A stretch of 64,000 bases of DNA from Gabonibacter massiliensis (GTDB lineage Bacteria; Bacteroidota; Bacteroidia; Bacteroidales; Marinifilaceae): assembly GCA_001487125.1 (NCBI GenBank), contig LN913013.1, positions 1,240,001 through 1,304,000 on the forward strand, written 5' to 3'. How positions within the stretch are numbered: the stretch's first letter is position 1; each line of letters begins with the position of its first letter. The notes below the pieces were generated by a model. The model made no database searches. It saw nothing but the letters and a program-made list of their open reading frames with translations, and was not told the origin of the DNA. The position numbers and the translations under genes are program-made. Below are positions 28,000 to 37,890 of this stretch, piece by piece.

Positions 28000-29379
28000 T
28001 TATTCATATCCTTCATTTTGAATCAGTCCCGGCAACAGGGCGATATCATTTTTAGGCAAGGGAGCCGTGTACAGATAAGTACTCGTCTCGTACTTCAATC
28101 CGTTTCTTGCAACCCAGAATTCCGGGCGTCCGTTTCGTTTCAACTCAAACCAACGGTCTCCTTCCATATACAACTCTTTCCGACGTTCATCGAAAATAGC
28201 CGACATCAATTTGGTCAAAGAGGCTCCGGTCGCATCCACCTTAATCCGGGCATTCGGGTTTACCTCCGGCAAAGTTTCAAGGGTATAGGGGACGTAATCG
28301 CTAATCCGTTTCTCCCGCAACTGGTTTAAATACGACAAGGCTTCCGATGTCCCATTACTTTGATGAGCGTAAGACTCGGCCAAAATCAAACACATCTCCG
28401 CACTACGTACTCCGGAAAAAATATTTTTCATATTCAACCTTTTCTCATCGAAAGAGATAGCGTAACGCACGTCTCTTCCTTTCTCGACAAACAGATCCAC
28501 AAACTCTTTTCTCGCGGGGCGGTATTTAGCATCTCTCTTCGCATCCGCGTAATCCGAATCTGAATAAAAATCCCCGGAAATCACGTAAGATCTTAACAAA
28601 ATATTTCCTTTTTGAGTGTTCTGACTCTGAATCATATCCGTATACTCCTGCCCCGACAGCAAGGGATATTTTTCTAAAATCTCTTTTGCTACCGGAATAG
28701 CATTACCCCAATCCTGACACCAGAAATAAAGCCGGGCTAAATAAGCCTTTGCCACATCCGCCGTAAAACGGTACATCCCTTCCTGCACATTATAAGTAAT
28801 GGCTTTTTTCAAATCTTCTTCAATAAATTTTGCCGTAGTTTTCAAATCGGAGCGAACAGGCTTCGCTTCCATATCGAAAGTACTGACTATCGGTAAGCCC
28901 AACCTATCTTCAGCCCTTTCCGGATCATAAGGCTCACAAAAATTCCGCATCAAGTTATAATAGCAAACGGCTCTCAAAGCATAAGCTGTTCCCAACACAT
29001 TTTTTCCTAACTCAGAGTCCCGTTGTTCCATGTTATCCAAAATCAGGTTACAATCCCGGATCACGGCATATAACTCCTCGTAATCAGACTGGAAATCATT
29101 GATTTTCGAACCCACGTATATAGGCAACGAGATTCCTGCCGTCGACAAATTCGTATTCTGGTTATCACCGTAACATTCATAATTCAGAATGGTCCTCGCA
29201 TTTCCCAAAACGACCTCCTCACTCCCGTAATCCATATCGTTCAGTCGGGCATGGAGAATAGCCGAGAACTCTTCGGCGCTTTTGGGAATAGCAACACCCT
29301 GCTCTTTGACATCCAAGTAATCTTTACAAGAACAGCAAAAGCTAAATACCAATAATATATATAATTTCAAATTTTTCAT
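28000..29379 (-). CDS. SusD/RagB-family surface lipoprotein
   Basis: Ligand-capturing lipoprotein of 459 residues with lipobox 'FSFCCSC' (Cys about 18) and 'KDYLDV', the usual mature start in this family. The N-terminal SusD-like helix 'ALRAVCYYNLMRNFCEPYD' and the C-terminal RagB hallmark 'FDERRKELYMEGDRWFELKR' are both clear. It follows susC by 12 nt on the minus strand and works with it as a lidded transporter. It is shorter than the SusD of region A and clearly diverged from it, so a different ligand is likely. Confidence 0.95.
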   Translation of the reverse strand: MKNLKLYILLVFSFCCSCKDYLDVKEQGVAIPKSAEEFSAILHARLNDMDYGSEEVVLGNARTILNYECYGDNQNTNLSTAGISLPIYVGSKINDFQSDYEELYAVIRDCNLILDNMEQRDSELGKNVLGTAYALRAVCYYNLMRNFCEPYDPERAEDRLGLPIVSTFDMEAKPVRSDLKTTAKFIEEDLKKAITYNVQEGMYRFTADVAKAYLARLYFWCQDWGNAIPVAKEILEKYPLLSGQEYTDMIQSQNTQKGNILLRSYVISGDFYSDSDYADAKRDAKYRPARKEFVDLFVEKGRDVRYAISFDEKRLNMKNIFSGVRSAEMCLILAESYAHQSNGTSEALSYLNQLREKRISDYVPYTLETLPEVNPNARIKVDATGASLTKLMSAIFDERRKELYMEGDRWFELKRNGRPEFWVARNGLKYETSTYLYTAPLPKNDIALLPGLIQNEGYE

Positions 29380-29391
29380 ATCCTGTCATTT

Positions 29392-32300
29392 TTAGAATCC
29401 AACAGTTATACCTAAAGTCACGGAACGGGTCTTCGGATAGGTAGCTCCCGGCGTTTCCGGATCAAGTCCCGAATAATTCGTAATGGTAAAGAAATTATTC
29501 ATCGTCAACATGAAGCCCATAGAAGACAATTTCAATTTATTCAATACCTCCGTTCCCAAATTATAAGCGATCGAGATGTTCTGGATACGCAGATAAGAGA
29601 TATTCTCCAGCATAATTCCCCGCGTAATCACCGTCTCCGTCGGATTATAGTAATCCAAATACAAACGGTCGCCGAAACTATCGATAATGCGTCCGTATTT
29701 CACTCCCGTCGTACGATTCGGGGTCCACCGGTTCGTCCGGTCTCTCTGAACATTCAGATGATTGGTATACAGATCATTATAATCCGACTGAACGGGTTCA
29801 TAATCTCCGGAAGAAGAGCCCACCCGGCTATAACTGGCCGGAGAAGCAAGATTATTTATCACTTTCGCCCCGGACGAATAAGAGCCACCTACATTCAAAC
29901 TGACATTTTTATAGGAAAAATTCACATTGAAACCTCCGGTAACGGGAGCGATATTCGTTCCCAAATAAAAACGGTAATTATCGCCTTTATGCAAATCCGT
30001 GGCCTGATTGATTTCTGCATCCGGACGCAATTCGAACAAGTACATCCCGTTTTGAGGATCGATACCCGTTACCCTTCCGCCGAATATACCGCTCAGGGGG
30101 AATCCCTCGTAGGAGTAATAGGTAGAGGCAGGTGGATTATATTTTTTCAACTTATTCTGATTCCAGGCCACATTTGCCGAAACTTTCAATTTAAAATCTT
30201 TTCCATCCAATACCTTCACGTTCAGCGTTCCCTCGATCCCCTTATTCTCTATCTCGGAGGTATTATACCCCTGATGATTGAATCCGGTTGTCGTCAATAC
30301 CTTCACGTCGGTCGCCACATCGGAACTTAATCGATAATACCACTCCACCAAACCTGAAATCCGGTCATTCCATAAACCGAAATCCAACGCTAACTTCATA
30401 TCCTTTGTTTTCTCCCATCTTAAATTCGGATTAGGAGCATTATACACGGTAGCCATCCTTAAACCGTTACCGAATTTACGATTTACCTTATCGTAGTTCA
30501 TGATTAATTCCGGACTATAAGAGGTATTCACGTTACCCGTGTAACCGAAAGCTGCCCGTAATGCCACCCGGTTCAATACCGGCTTCAAAGGAGCCATGAA
30601 GTTCTCGTCTCCCAAATGCCATACGGCTCCCAATGACCACGTCGGATTAAATTGCTCGTCGCTACCGAAATGGTTTGATCCGTCCGTTCTGAACGAGAAA
30701 CTAAAGATATAACGTTCCATCAGATAGTAATCCAATGAAGCATAGAAAGAAGCAAAACGATTCTCGATCACGTTTTCTCCTGAAAGCTGGTCCACGATTG
30801 CCGCGAAAGATTCCAGATCGGAATAACTGATATTATCTCCACTCGCGGGTTTAGAGGGGATGGGAATGGAGGAATTTCCCGTTACCGGATCGTAACCATA
30901 CCGTTTGGCATACATGCTTTTAGCCTTTGTTCCCCGTATCTCGGCTCCGGCCAATACGGACAAACGATGATTCTCACCGTACAGATCGTCATACATGAAA
31001 TGTCCCCTTAGGAAATAACTGCTGTTGTTCCCGGAAGTCTGTGTAATCGAACCGTATACCCTGTCCGGATTTTTACGATCGAAACTAAACCGATCGGCGT
31101 AAGCCGCATAGGTATTGATTCCATTGATATTATCCGTTTTATTATTGGTAAAAGTATAGGAAGCCAATCCTGCAAATTTCAATTTCTCGATAAAGCGATA
31201 CTCTACTCCCATTCGCAAGGTGGTTGAGAAATTATTTACCTTACTGGAAGTCTCATCGATCTCCCGCATTATATTAAATCCGTTGGGCGGCAATAACGTC
31301 GTACTCGATGCATCATTCATCTTGGGTAACGAATGATAAGTCACGTCCGCCCGGTAACTTCCGTCTTCGTTATAGGGACGTTCGTAGGGATTGGCAAAAT
31401 AAGCATATTTGAAAGGATCCACGTTCAAAGAAGAACCTCCGGATTTCTGCTGGGCCAAATCAAAACCAAAATCTAATTTTAATTGATCTATCGGCATTAA
31501 ATTAATTTTGGCATTGAAACTATATCGGTCATAATCCGTTTTTTTCAACACCCCATTATCTTTCGAATACCCTAATGCAATATAATAAGTAGAACGCTCA
31601 GCACCTCCCGAAAGAGACAGATGGTGGCTGGTCGAAACCGTAGTACGGAACAATTCGTCAAACCAGTTCGTCGTGTGCCCGCTCAACTCCCGAAGGTAAG
31701 CGTCCTGCTCTTCCGCACTCATCGGTTCGTAACCATTATCACCTTTGAACTTACCGTCCTTTCCCAACCGGCCGGAACGTAACATACCGACAATACCCAC
31801 AACCGGATAACGAAGGCCCTCATTGTACTTTTCCGCGGAGAATTCATCCCACAACTCCTGTTCCCATGCCAATTTTTCGGCCGAATTCATCAGATTTCCA
31901 TCCCGTTGCGGTTTTCCTACAATGGTAACATTACCCGCATAATTGACCCGCATCTTTCCGGCTTTCCCCTTCTTGGTCGTCACAACGATAACACCCCCGG
32001 CCGCACGGGAACCGTAAATAGCTGCAGCCGCGGCATCTTTCAATACCGTCACATTCTCTATATCATTCGGGTTTACTCCCCCGATTCCGTTCAAAAAAAG
32101 CGTACTGAAATCGCCGGATTTAATTTGAGTTGTCGAAATATTAGGAAAAGTTTGTTGCAACGGAACCCCGTCTATAACCCATAACGGATCGGCATCCCCG
32201 CTAAATGTACTGGTTCCCCTGATCCGTATCTTAGCCGACTCGCCCGGACGTCCGGATATGGCCTGTACGCTCACGCCCGCAATCTGCCCCTGAAGCAAAT

Positions 32301-33021
32301 TATCCACTGTCGGTTGAGCTTTATTGGCAAAATTCTCTTTCGTTAGGACAGCCACGGAGCCCGTCGCTTTTTGTCTCGTTGTTTGTCGAAATCCGGTGAT
32401 CACTACATCATCCAAAGCCACCTGCTCGTCCTTCATTACCACGTTATACTCCGTTTTGTCCGGATCGAATTTTACTTCCAAAGTCTTCATCCCCACGAAC
32501 GAGAAAACAAGTATTACCGTATCTCTCACCGGAACATTCAAGGTAAACTTTCCGTCATTACCCGTGGCGACACCGACCAACGTACCCTTTATCATAACCG
32601 AAACCCCAGGCAAAAGCAAACCGCCTTCATCACGCACCGTCCCTTTTATATTTACCATCTTTACTGAATCCTGTGCCGGTTTAGCCGACTCATAATAAAT
32701 AATTACATGCTCATTAACGATCTCGTATTTCAACGGCTTATTCGCTAATGCCCAATCCAGAATTTCAGAAACAGTTTTTTCCTTGACCTCACCCTTCAAT
32801 TGGTATCCTTTCACATCAGCATGGTTAAAAACAAATCTGAAACCGGTCTGTTTCTGAATCTTTTCAAATAACTGAACAAGATCCCCATTCATCGTTAAAC
32901 TCAATTTTTCCTGCTGTGACCAGACTTTCGCATTCAGTCCCGAAATGCCCAAAGCCATGACGAGGCAAAACAATTTAAATTTAATCATAATCCAAATGAG
33001 TTTTTCTCTTAGATTTTTCAT
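29392..33021 (-). CDS. SusC/RagA-type TonB-dependent outer membrane receptor with STN domain
   Basis: Full-length receptor of 1209 residues. Signal peptide (about 1-35), STN domain (about 40-110, 'LVQLFEKIQKQTGFRFVFNH'), carboxypeptidase-regulatory-like domain (about 124-200, 'LLPGVSVMIKGTLVGVATG'), plug (about 215-345, with 'PNDIENVTVLKDAAAAAIYG'), and barrel ending 'SVTLGITVGF' with a terminal Phe. The STN domain fits control through the FecR protein encoded upstream at 33108-34256. It forms an operon with susD and two lipoproteins. No glycosidase or protease gene is present, so the imported ligand cannot be guessed from context. Confidence 0.95.
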   Translation of the reverse strand: MKNLREKLIWIMIKFKLFCLVMALGISGLNAKVWSQQEKLSLTMNGDLVQLFEKIQKQTGFRFVFNHADVKGYQLKGEVKEKTVSEILDWALANKPLKYEIVNEHVIIYYESAKPAQDSVKMVNIKGTVRDEGGLLLPGVSVMIKGTLVGVATGNDGKFTLNVPVRDTVILVFSFVGMKTLEVKFDPDKTEYNVVMKDEQVALDDVVITGFRQTTRQKATGSVAVLTKENFANKAQPTVDNLLQGQIAGVSVQAISGRPGESAKIRIRGTSTFSGDADPLWVIDGVPLQQTFPNISTTQIKSGDFSTLFLNGIGGVNPNDIENVTVLKDAAAAAIYGSRAAGGVIVVTTKKGKAGKMRVNYAGNVTIVGKPQRDGNLMNSAEKLAWEQELWDEFSAEKYNEGLRYPVVGIVGMLRSGRLGKDGKFKGDNGYEPMSAEEQDAYLRELSGHTTNWFDELFRTTVSTSHHLSLSGGAERSTYYIALGYSKDNGVLKKTDYDRYSFNAKINLMPIDQLKLDFGFDLAQQKSGGSSLNVDPFKYAYFANPYERPYNEDGSYRADVTYHSLPKMNDASSTTLLPPNGFNIMREIDETSSKVNNFSTTLRMGVEYRFIEKLKFAGLASYTFTNNKTDNINGINTYAAYADRFSFDRKNPDRVYGSITQTSGNNSSYFLRGHFMYDDLYGENHRLSVLAGAEIRGTKAKSMYAKRYGYDPVTGNSSIPIPSKPASGDNISYSDLESFAAIVDQLSGENVIENRFASFYASLDYYLMERYIFSFSFRTDGSNHFGSDEQFNPTWSLGAVWHLGDENFMAPLKPVLNRVALRAAFGYTGNVNTSYSPELIMNYDKVNRKFGNGLRMATVYNAPNPNLRWEKTKDMKLALDFGLWNDRISGLVEWYYRLSSDVATDVKVLTTTGFNHQGYNTSEIENKGIEGTLNVKVLDGKDFKLKVSANVAWNQNKLKKYNPPASTYYSYEGFPLSGIFGGRVTGIDPQNGMYLFELRPDAEINQATDLHKGDNYRFYLGTNIAPVTGGFNVNFSYKNVSLNVGGSYSSGAKVINNLASPASYSRVGSSSGDYEPVQSDYNDLYTNHLNVQRDRTNRWTPNRTTGVKYGRIIDSFGDRLYLDYYNPTETVITRGIMLENISYLRIQNISIAYNLGTEVLNKLKLSSMGFMLTMNNFFTITNYSGLDPETPGATYPKTRSVTLGITVGF

Positions 33022-33036
33022 AGTTTTGTTGTTAAT

Positions 33037-33103
33037 GATTAGACTTTAAAATTCCTCTGACAAGGAATTTTACCGATCGGGAGATACGCCAACATCTCCC
33101 GAT
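33037..33103 (-). other. Intercistronic double hairpin between fecR and susC (locus B)
   Basis: A perfect 10-bp inverted repeat (33076-33085 with 33094-33103) begins four nucleotides after the fecR stop, and a second 9-bp hairpin (AAAATTCCT/AGGAATTTT) follows towards susC. In the sense direction no T-run follows either stem. This is the third fecR-susC junction in the window with a hairpin. Confidence 0.75.
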
Positions 33104-33107
33104 TTTT

Positions 33108-34256
33108 TTAATTCCGACAATTTTTTGTGACTTTTAATGTTTTCCCTTTTAATTCGACTTTAATGTTTTTCGTTTTTTCTAAAATAGATATCACTTCATC
33201 CACCGGAGTGCTTCGTTTAAAAGAAGCCGTGAAAACATACTCCTTCACTTCCGGATTAACAAAGAACAGATTCAGATCGTACCATCTGGCCAACTCTTCA
33301 AACAACTCCACCAACCGACATTGCCTGAAGTTAAATTCCCCGTACCGCCAGGCAACGTAATCCATAGGATCTACTTCCCGAACGACCATAGAATCTTTTA
33401 CCAAAGAGACTTGTTGTCCGGGGATCAGTTGTACCGCTCGTTTTCCATCCTTTACCTCAACAGCCCCCTTTACCAAAGTGGTATGCTGGCTCTCGCCAGG
33501 ATATACTCTTACATTGAATTGAGTCCCCAACACGCGAACATTCATTTTTTCCGAATTCACGATAAAAGGCTTTCCATCCGCTTTTTTCACATCAAAAAAA
33601 CCCTCTCCCGTCAAGGTAACCTCACGGGTGTCTCCGGTAAAAACAATCGGATAATAGAGCGAACTCTCCGAATTCAACCACACGACGGAACCGTCGGATA
33701 GAGTCAGAACGTATTCGCCTCCCCGGGGTACCGCAATCCGGTTATAGGTCCGTTTTACCTCCTCCCCCACGATATCATAGGCCAACATATTTCCGGAAAG
33801 TCCTCGAATGACCACTCCTTTCTCTTCCGTGACAGGTTTTACCAACGAATCGCCAAGCACTATTTTTTTACCGTTGGATAACGTCAGAACGGCTTGCTTT
33901 TTACCGGGCACGACTACCGGATTATCCGAAACGAACTCGTTTTTCTCCATTGGATTCCACCATAGAATCCCCACTCCGAAAAGAAGAATAAACACGGCGG
34001 CATAGCGTATCCATACCGGGACGATTCTCTTTTCATCTATTTTCTGATGAATTTTTTGCCACTCTCTTGCCAAAACGATTTTGCGTTCACACCCCGCGAT
34101 ATATACAGCGAATTTTATTCGCTCCAATTCGTGATATTGTTTCCGATGTTCGGGCAAAGCATACCACTCCATAAACAAACCCTCCTCTTCAGCGGAAAGC
34201 GATTCGCCACACAACTTATCATAAATGATCCCTTCTACTCCCTTTTCGGTCGTCAT
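33108..34256 (-). CDS. FecR-family anti-sigma factor
   Basis: Inner-membrane anti-sigma factor of 382 residues: cytoplasmic N-terminus (1-81), one membrane segment (about 82-100), periplasmic FecR domain (about 175-275, 'PRGGEYVLTLSDGSVVWLNS'), and a C-terminal STN-like domain (about 310-380). It stands between its ECF sigma gene (34336-34875) and the SusC gene, the canonical order, so the three form one signalling chain from outer membrane to RNA polymerase. Start ATG at 34256. Confidence 0.94.
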   Translation of the reverse strand: MTTEKGVEGIIYDKLCGESLSAEEEGLFMEWYALPEHRKQYHELERIKFAVYIAGCERKIVLAREWQKIHQKIDEKRIVPVWIRYAAVFILLFGVGILWWNPMEKNEFVSDNPVVVPGKKQAVLTLSNGKKIVLGDSLVKPVTEEKGVVIRGLSGNMLAYDIVGEEVKRTYNRIAVPRGGEYVLTLSDGSVVWLNSESSLYYPIVFTGDTREVTLTGEGFFDVKKADGKPFIVNSEKMNVRVLGTQFNVRVYPGESQHTTLVKGAVEVKDGKRAVQLIPGQQVSLVKDSMVVREVDPMDYVAWRYGEFNFRQCRLVELFEELARWYDLNLFFVNPEVKEYVFTASFKRSTPVDEVISILEKTKNIKVELKGKTLKVTKNCRN

Positions 34257-34335
34257 TTTTTATACATTTGTTTAAAACAATTTTATATAAATGACAGGAA
34301 TCTCTCCAACTGGTGGGGCTCGAAAATGTTAATTT

Positions 34336-34875
34336 TTATTTTTTTCGAAATAAAAAAAACAATATGGATTTCAATTTTTCTTTTGAAGTATTTTCCCTTA
34401 TAAAAGCATAGGCTTTACGAATATGATCTTTGACCGTATTTATCATAACACCCTGTTCTTGCGCGATCTCCGCGTAAGATTTGGACTCGACAATACTTAA
34501 TTCCAAAATTTTACGTCTCTTTTCCGGCAAACGTTCCAGTAAACGTTTTACGTTTTGAATCAACTCCTCCGGCTCTTCTTCACACGCTTCCTCCACGTAC
34601 GATCGTTGGTATTTATCCACGACCAAACTGTGTTCCCGGTAATTCAGACAACGATTCCGCGTACTATTTCTTAAATACCCCCGTTCATTTTCCACCCTCT
34701 GCAAAGCATCACGGTTTTCCCACAATTTCGCATAAAGTTCCTGAACGATGTCCTTAGCCACCTCGAAGTCACGTACGTAATAAACAGCTACCCGCAACAA
34801 ATCTTTATAATATAGATCAAAAAGAGTCTTAAACGCCACTCTATCGCCCGCTTTTATCCTTTCAAACAAATCCAT
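34336..34875 (-). CDS. ECF-type RNA polymerase sigma factor
   Basis: Sigma factor of 179 residues that probably activates the downstream fecR-susCD operon. Region 2 ('FEVAKDIVQELYAKLWENRD') and region 4 helix-turn-helix ('KSYAEIAQEQGVMINTVKDHI') are clear. It is the first gene of locus B; 79 nt separate it from fecR, enough for a separate ECF-dependent promoter there. Start ATG at 34875. Confidence 0.94.
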   Translation of the reverse strand: MDLFERIKAGDRVAFKTLFDLYYKDLLRVAVYYVRDFEVAKDIVQELYAKLWENRDALQRVENERGYLRNSTRNRCLNYREHSLVVDKYQRSYVEEACEEEPEELIQNVKRLLERLPEKRRKILELSIVESKSYAEIAQEQGVMINTVKDHIRKAYAFIRENTSKEKLKSILFFLFRKK

Positions 34876-35242
34876 ATTTTATATTTTGCTGCTTATTATC
34901 TTAAAATCCCCCAAAAGTTTTTATTGGTGCAAACAATAATTTACACTAATAATCAACTATTTATATTATTTCTCGTTATTACAATCTAATTTAGATTTCC
35001 TTCGTTCCCGAACAGAAAACAAATATGATTTTTTTGTATTCAAAAATAAAAATTTTTTATCACTATAAAAACCTTTACCTAATTTCCAATCGAAAGCTCT
35101 TTATAGACGACCTCTACACGTACGGATTCCCGGCACCTTTACCCGATCAGCCCCGGATAGCCACCACCCGGTTAATCTTTGTTACATACTTGTCTTTCGC
35201 TTCGTTTTTTCGTAACTTAGCGGCGGATTAAATTAAAATAAT
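34876..35242. other. Divergent intergenic region between locus B and clpP
   Basis: Holds the promoter regions of the minus-strand ECF sigma gene and of clpPX. No gene is supported; a 68-codon frame at 35025-35231 overlaps the clpP promoter and has no coding character. Confidence 0.6.
35190..35220 (+). promoter_or_regulatory. Probable clpPX promoter
   Basis: TTG at 35190-35192, a 20-nt spacer, and TAACTTAG at 35213-35220, one mismatch from the Bacteroidota -7 element TAnnTTTG. It lies 22 nt before the clpP ATG. Moderate support. Confidence 0.45.
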
Positions 35243-35917
35243 ATGTTTCCAAAAAATGAATTTCAAAAATATGCCACGAAACATAAAGGCATTAGCAGCT
35301 TAAACCTGCACCGATTCGAATCTGCCACGGCAAGCTATATATCTCCGACCATCATCGAAGAGCGTCAATTGAACATCGCCACGATGGACGTATTTTCCCG
35401 TTTGATGATGGACCGGATTATTTTTTTAGGTACACCTATCGACGATGATGTGGCCAATATCATCATGGCTCAACTTCTTTTTCTGGAATCCACGGACCCC
35501 GGAAAAGACATCCAGATTTATTTCAACACGCCCGGAGGTTCCGTGTATGCCGGTTTGGGGATATACGACACCATGCAATATATAAAATGTGACGTGGCAA
35601 CTATCTGTACCGGAATGGCAGCTTCCATGGGAGCCGTGCTCCTGACAGCCGGAACCAAAGGGAAACGTTCCGCCTTGCAACACTCCCGGGTAATGATTCA
35701 CCAACCTATGGGTGGAGCCTCAGGACAAGCATCCGACATCGAGATCACAGCACGTGAAATTGCCAAATTGAAAAAAGAACTATACACGATTATTGCCGAT
35801 CATTCCGGAAACCCGTTCAAAAAAGTGGAAAAGGATTCCGATCGAGATTACTGGATGACTGCCGAGGAAGCTAAAAACTACGGCATGATCGATGTGGTAT
35901 TAACCAGAGAAAAATAA
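35243..35917 (+). CDS. clpP: ATP-dependent Clp protease proteolytic subunit ClpP
   Basis: Serine protease subunit of 224 residues that forms the tetradecameric chamber fed by ClpX. The catalytic Ser128 ('GMAASMGA') and His153 ('RVMIHQP') are in place, and the Asp lies in the 'DSDRDYWM' stretch (198-202). The N-terminus is about 25 residues longer than the mature form, consistent with propeptide removal. The stop codon abuts the clpX start, so the two are translationally coupled. The trigger-factor gene often found upstream in other bacteria is absent here. Confident. Confidence 0.97.
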   Translation: MFPKNEFQKYATKHKGISSLNLHRFESATASYISPTIIEERQLNIATMDVFSRLMMDRIIFLGTPIDDDVANIIMAQLLFLESTDPGKDIQIYFNTPGGSVYAGLGIYDTMQYIKCDVATICTGMAASMGAVLLTAGTKGKRSALQHSRVMIHQPMGGASGQASDIEITAREIAKLKKELYTIIADHSGNPFKKVEKDSDRDYWMTAEEAKNYGMIDVVLTREK

Positions 35918-37138
35918 ATGATGCAAGACAAGTGCTCTTTTTGCGGAAGATCCAGAGATGAAGTGGATCTTCTTATATCGGGTGTGGACGGTTTCATCTG
36001 TGATATGTGTGCAACACAAGCGTACGATATCGTACAGGAAGAACAAAAAAACCATACCTCTTCGTTAAATCTGGATCAGATCGAAGTAAAAAAACCGATC
36101 GAGATCAAGGAATTCATGGATCAATACGTGATCGGGCAAGACGAGGCTAAAAAACATTTAGCCGTAGCCGTGTATAACCATTACAAGCGTTTGGCCCAAA
36201 AAGAGACTCAGGATGACGTCGAAATAGAGAAATCGAATATCATTATGGTCGGCAGAACAGGAACGGGAAAAACCCTGTTAGCACGTACCATTGCCAAAAT
36301 GTTGCATGTTCCTTTTACCATCGTGGACGCCACGGTTTTAACGGAGGCCGGCTACGTGGGAGAAGATATCGAATCCATCTTGACGCGATTGCTTCAAGCC
36401 GCCGATTACGACGTGGAAGCCGCCGAAAAAGGAATCGTGTTTATCGATGAAATAGACAAGATCGCCCGTAAAGGAGACAACCCTTCCATTACCCGGGATG
36501 TCAGCGGAGAAGGAGTTCAGCAAGGCCTATTGAAACTATTGGAAGGTTCGATCGTAAACGTACCGCCTCAGGGTGGACGAAAACACCCGGAACAAAAACT
36601 GATACCCGTAAATACGAAAAATATTCTGTTTATCTGCGGGGGAGCTTTCGATGGCATCGAGAAGAAGATAGCCCAAAGAATGAACACCCAGGTAGTAGGC
36701 TTTACCGCCAGTAAAGAAACCGAAACCATCGACCGGGACAACATGCTTCAATACATTGCCCCCCAAGATTTAAAATCCTTCGGGCTCATTCCAGAAATCA
36801 TCGGACGCCTGCCGGTATTGACTTATTTAGAACCATTAGACAGACAAGCCCTGAGGAATATTCTCACGGAACCGAAAAATGCCATTATCCGGCAATACGT
36901 GAAATTGTTCGATTTGGATCATATACAATTGAATTTCGATGAAGAGGTATTCGAATACATTGTCGATAAAGCGATCGAATTCAAATTGGGTGCACGCGGA
37001 CTTCGTTCCATTTGCGAAGCGATCATGACAGACCTGATGTTCGAGATTCCCTCGCAAAAATGCGAGACCGTCACCATCACCAAAGAGTATGCCGAAAGCA
37101 AATTACAAAAATTAAGTGCCCAGAAACTTCGGGCCTAA
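35918..37138 (+). CDS. clpX: ATP-dependent Clp protease ATP-binding subunit ClpX
   Basis: AAA+ unfoldase of 406 residues. The N-terminal zinc-binding domain uses C6, C9, C28 and C31; Walker A is 'GRTGTGKT' (112-119); the pore loop 'GYVGED' follows; Walker B is '[11 protein letters not shown]'; sensor and arginine-finger regions ('[12 protein letters not shown]') are present. It recognises SsrA-tagged proteins, whose tag is encoded by the tmRNA gene in this window, and delivers them to ClpP. The ATG at 35918 directly follows the clpP stop. Confidence 0.97.
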   Translation: MMQDKCSFCGRSRDEVDLLISGVDGFICDMCATQAYDIVQEEQKNHTSSLNLDQIEVKKPIEIKEFMDQYVIGQDEAKKHLAVAVYNHYKRLAQKETQDDVEIEKSNIIMVGRTGTGKTLLARTIAKMLHVPFTIVDATVLTEAGYVGEDIESILTRLLQAADYDVEAAEKGIVFIDEIDKIARKGDNPSITRDVSGEGVQQGLLKLLEGSIVNVPPQGGRKHPEQKLIPVNTKNILFICGGAFDGIEKKIAQRMNTQVVGFTASKETETIDRDNMLQYIAPQDLKSFGLIPEIIGRLPVLTYLEPLDRQALRNILTEPKNAIIRQYVKLFDLDHIQLNFDEEVFEYIVDKAIEFKLGARGLRSICEAIMTDLMFEIPSQKCETVTITKEYAESKLQKLSAQKLRA

Positions 37139-37143
37139 TCATA

Positions 37144-37168
37144 GAAAAGCGGTCATTGGCCGCTTTTC
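37144..37168. terminator. Bidirectional terminator between clpX and tcdA
   Basis: Nine-bp stem (37144-37152 with 37160-37168), A-rich on the left and T-rich on the right, between the convergent clpX and tcdA genes. It can act in both directions. Confidence 0.88.
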
Positions 37169-37170
37169 TT

Positions 37171-37890
37171 TTATTTCCCTATCAAATCACGAATCACGAC
37201 AGAGGCGCAAAAACAACCGAATGCAGGCGGCATATAAGAGATCGTTCCCACATTGGATTTCTTATTTTCACCCTCACTTAGAACCACCGCTTCAGGATCG
37301 ACCTCTTCCGGAGAGAAAACGACTTTTACCCCTTTATACACACCTAATTTATGTAATCTCTTCCTCAGCATTCTTGCCAAATTACAATTATAGGATTTAG
37401 AAATATCCGCAATCCGTATTTGCGTAGGGTCGAACTTTCCCCCGGACCCCATCGAGCTCACGATAGAGTAACCGTTCTGCAAACTGTGGTATATCAAAAA
37501 AATTTTAGGGGCCAACGTGTCGATCGCATCCACAATATAATCATAAGAAGCCAGCTTCAACACTTCAATCATCCGGTCGTCCCGAATATAATCATTGATA
37601 ACATGCAATCGTATTTCCGGATTTATATCCCGAAAGCGAGCGGCCATAACTTCGGCCTTAGGCTTGCCCATGTTACTATCTAAAGCAGGCAGTTGACGAT
37701 TTTTATTGGTCTCCTCCACGCAATCCCCGTCAATAATCGTCATCTCTCCTATTCCCGCACGACACAACTGTTCCGCAGCATAAGCGCCTACCCCCCCTAA
37801 CCCCGCGACCAACACGTGAGCTTCCTGCAATTTCTTCAATGCCTCTTTCCCGATTAACAATTCCGTCCTACTTAACCATTCCGTCATCAT
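37171..37890 (-). CDS. tcdA: tRNA threonylcarbamoyladenosine dehydratase (ThiF/E1-like)
   Basis: Catalyses ATP-dependent cyclisation of t6A37 in ANN-decoding tRNAs to ct6A. The 239-residue protein has the E1-like Rossmann ATP site 'GLGGVGAYAAEQLCRAGIG' (about 31-49), 'IIDGD' for ribose contact, the Arg/Asn pair 'NKNRQLPA', and 'DAIDTLAPKI' near 121-130. Its C-terminal 'FGCFCASVVI' segment is typical of TcdA/CsdL. It overlaps the 3' end of the TatD-type gene by 23 nt on the same strand. Confident. Confidence 0.93.
   Translation of the reverse strand: MMTEWLSRTELLIGKEALKKLQEAHVLVAGLGGVGAYAAEQLCRAGIGEMTIIDGDCVEETNKNRQLPALDSNMGKPKAEVMAARFRDINPEIRLHVINDYIRDDRMIEVLKLASYDYIVDAIDTLAPKIFLIYHSLQNGYSIVSSMGSGGKFDPTQIRIADISKSYNCNLARMLRKRLHKLGVYKGVKVVFSPEEVDPEAVVLSEGENKKSNVGTISYMPPAFGCFCASVVIRDLIGK

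Noticed and set aside
3917-34297. A shared TGTC core upstream of all three fecR genes (3921-3924, 4762-4765, 34293-34296) as an ECF promoter motif
   Set aside because: Spacing to the start codon varies from about 37 to 66 nt and no common -35 partner could be seen, so it may be chance.
35025-35231. Plus-strand frame of 68 codons upstream of clpP
   Set aside because: It overlaps the clpP promoter, has no recognisable fold, and its composition is that of non-coding DNA.
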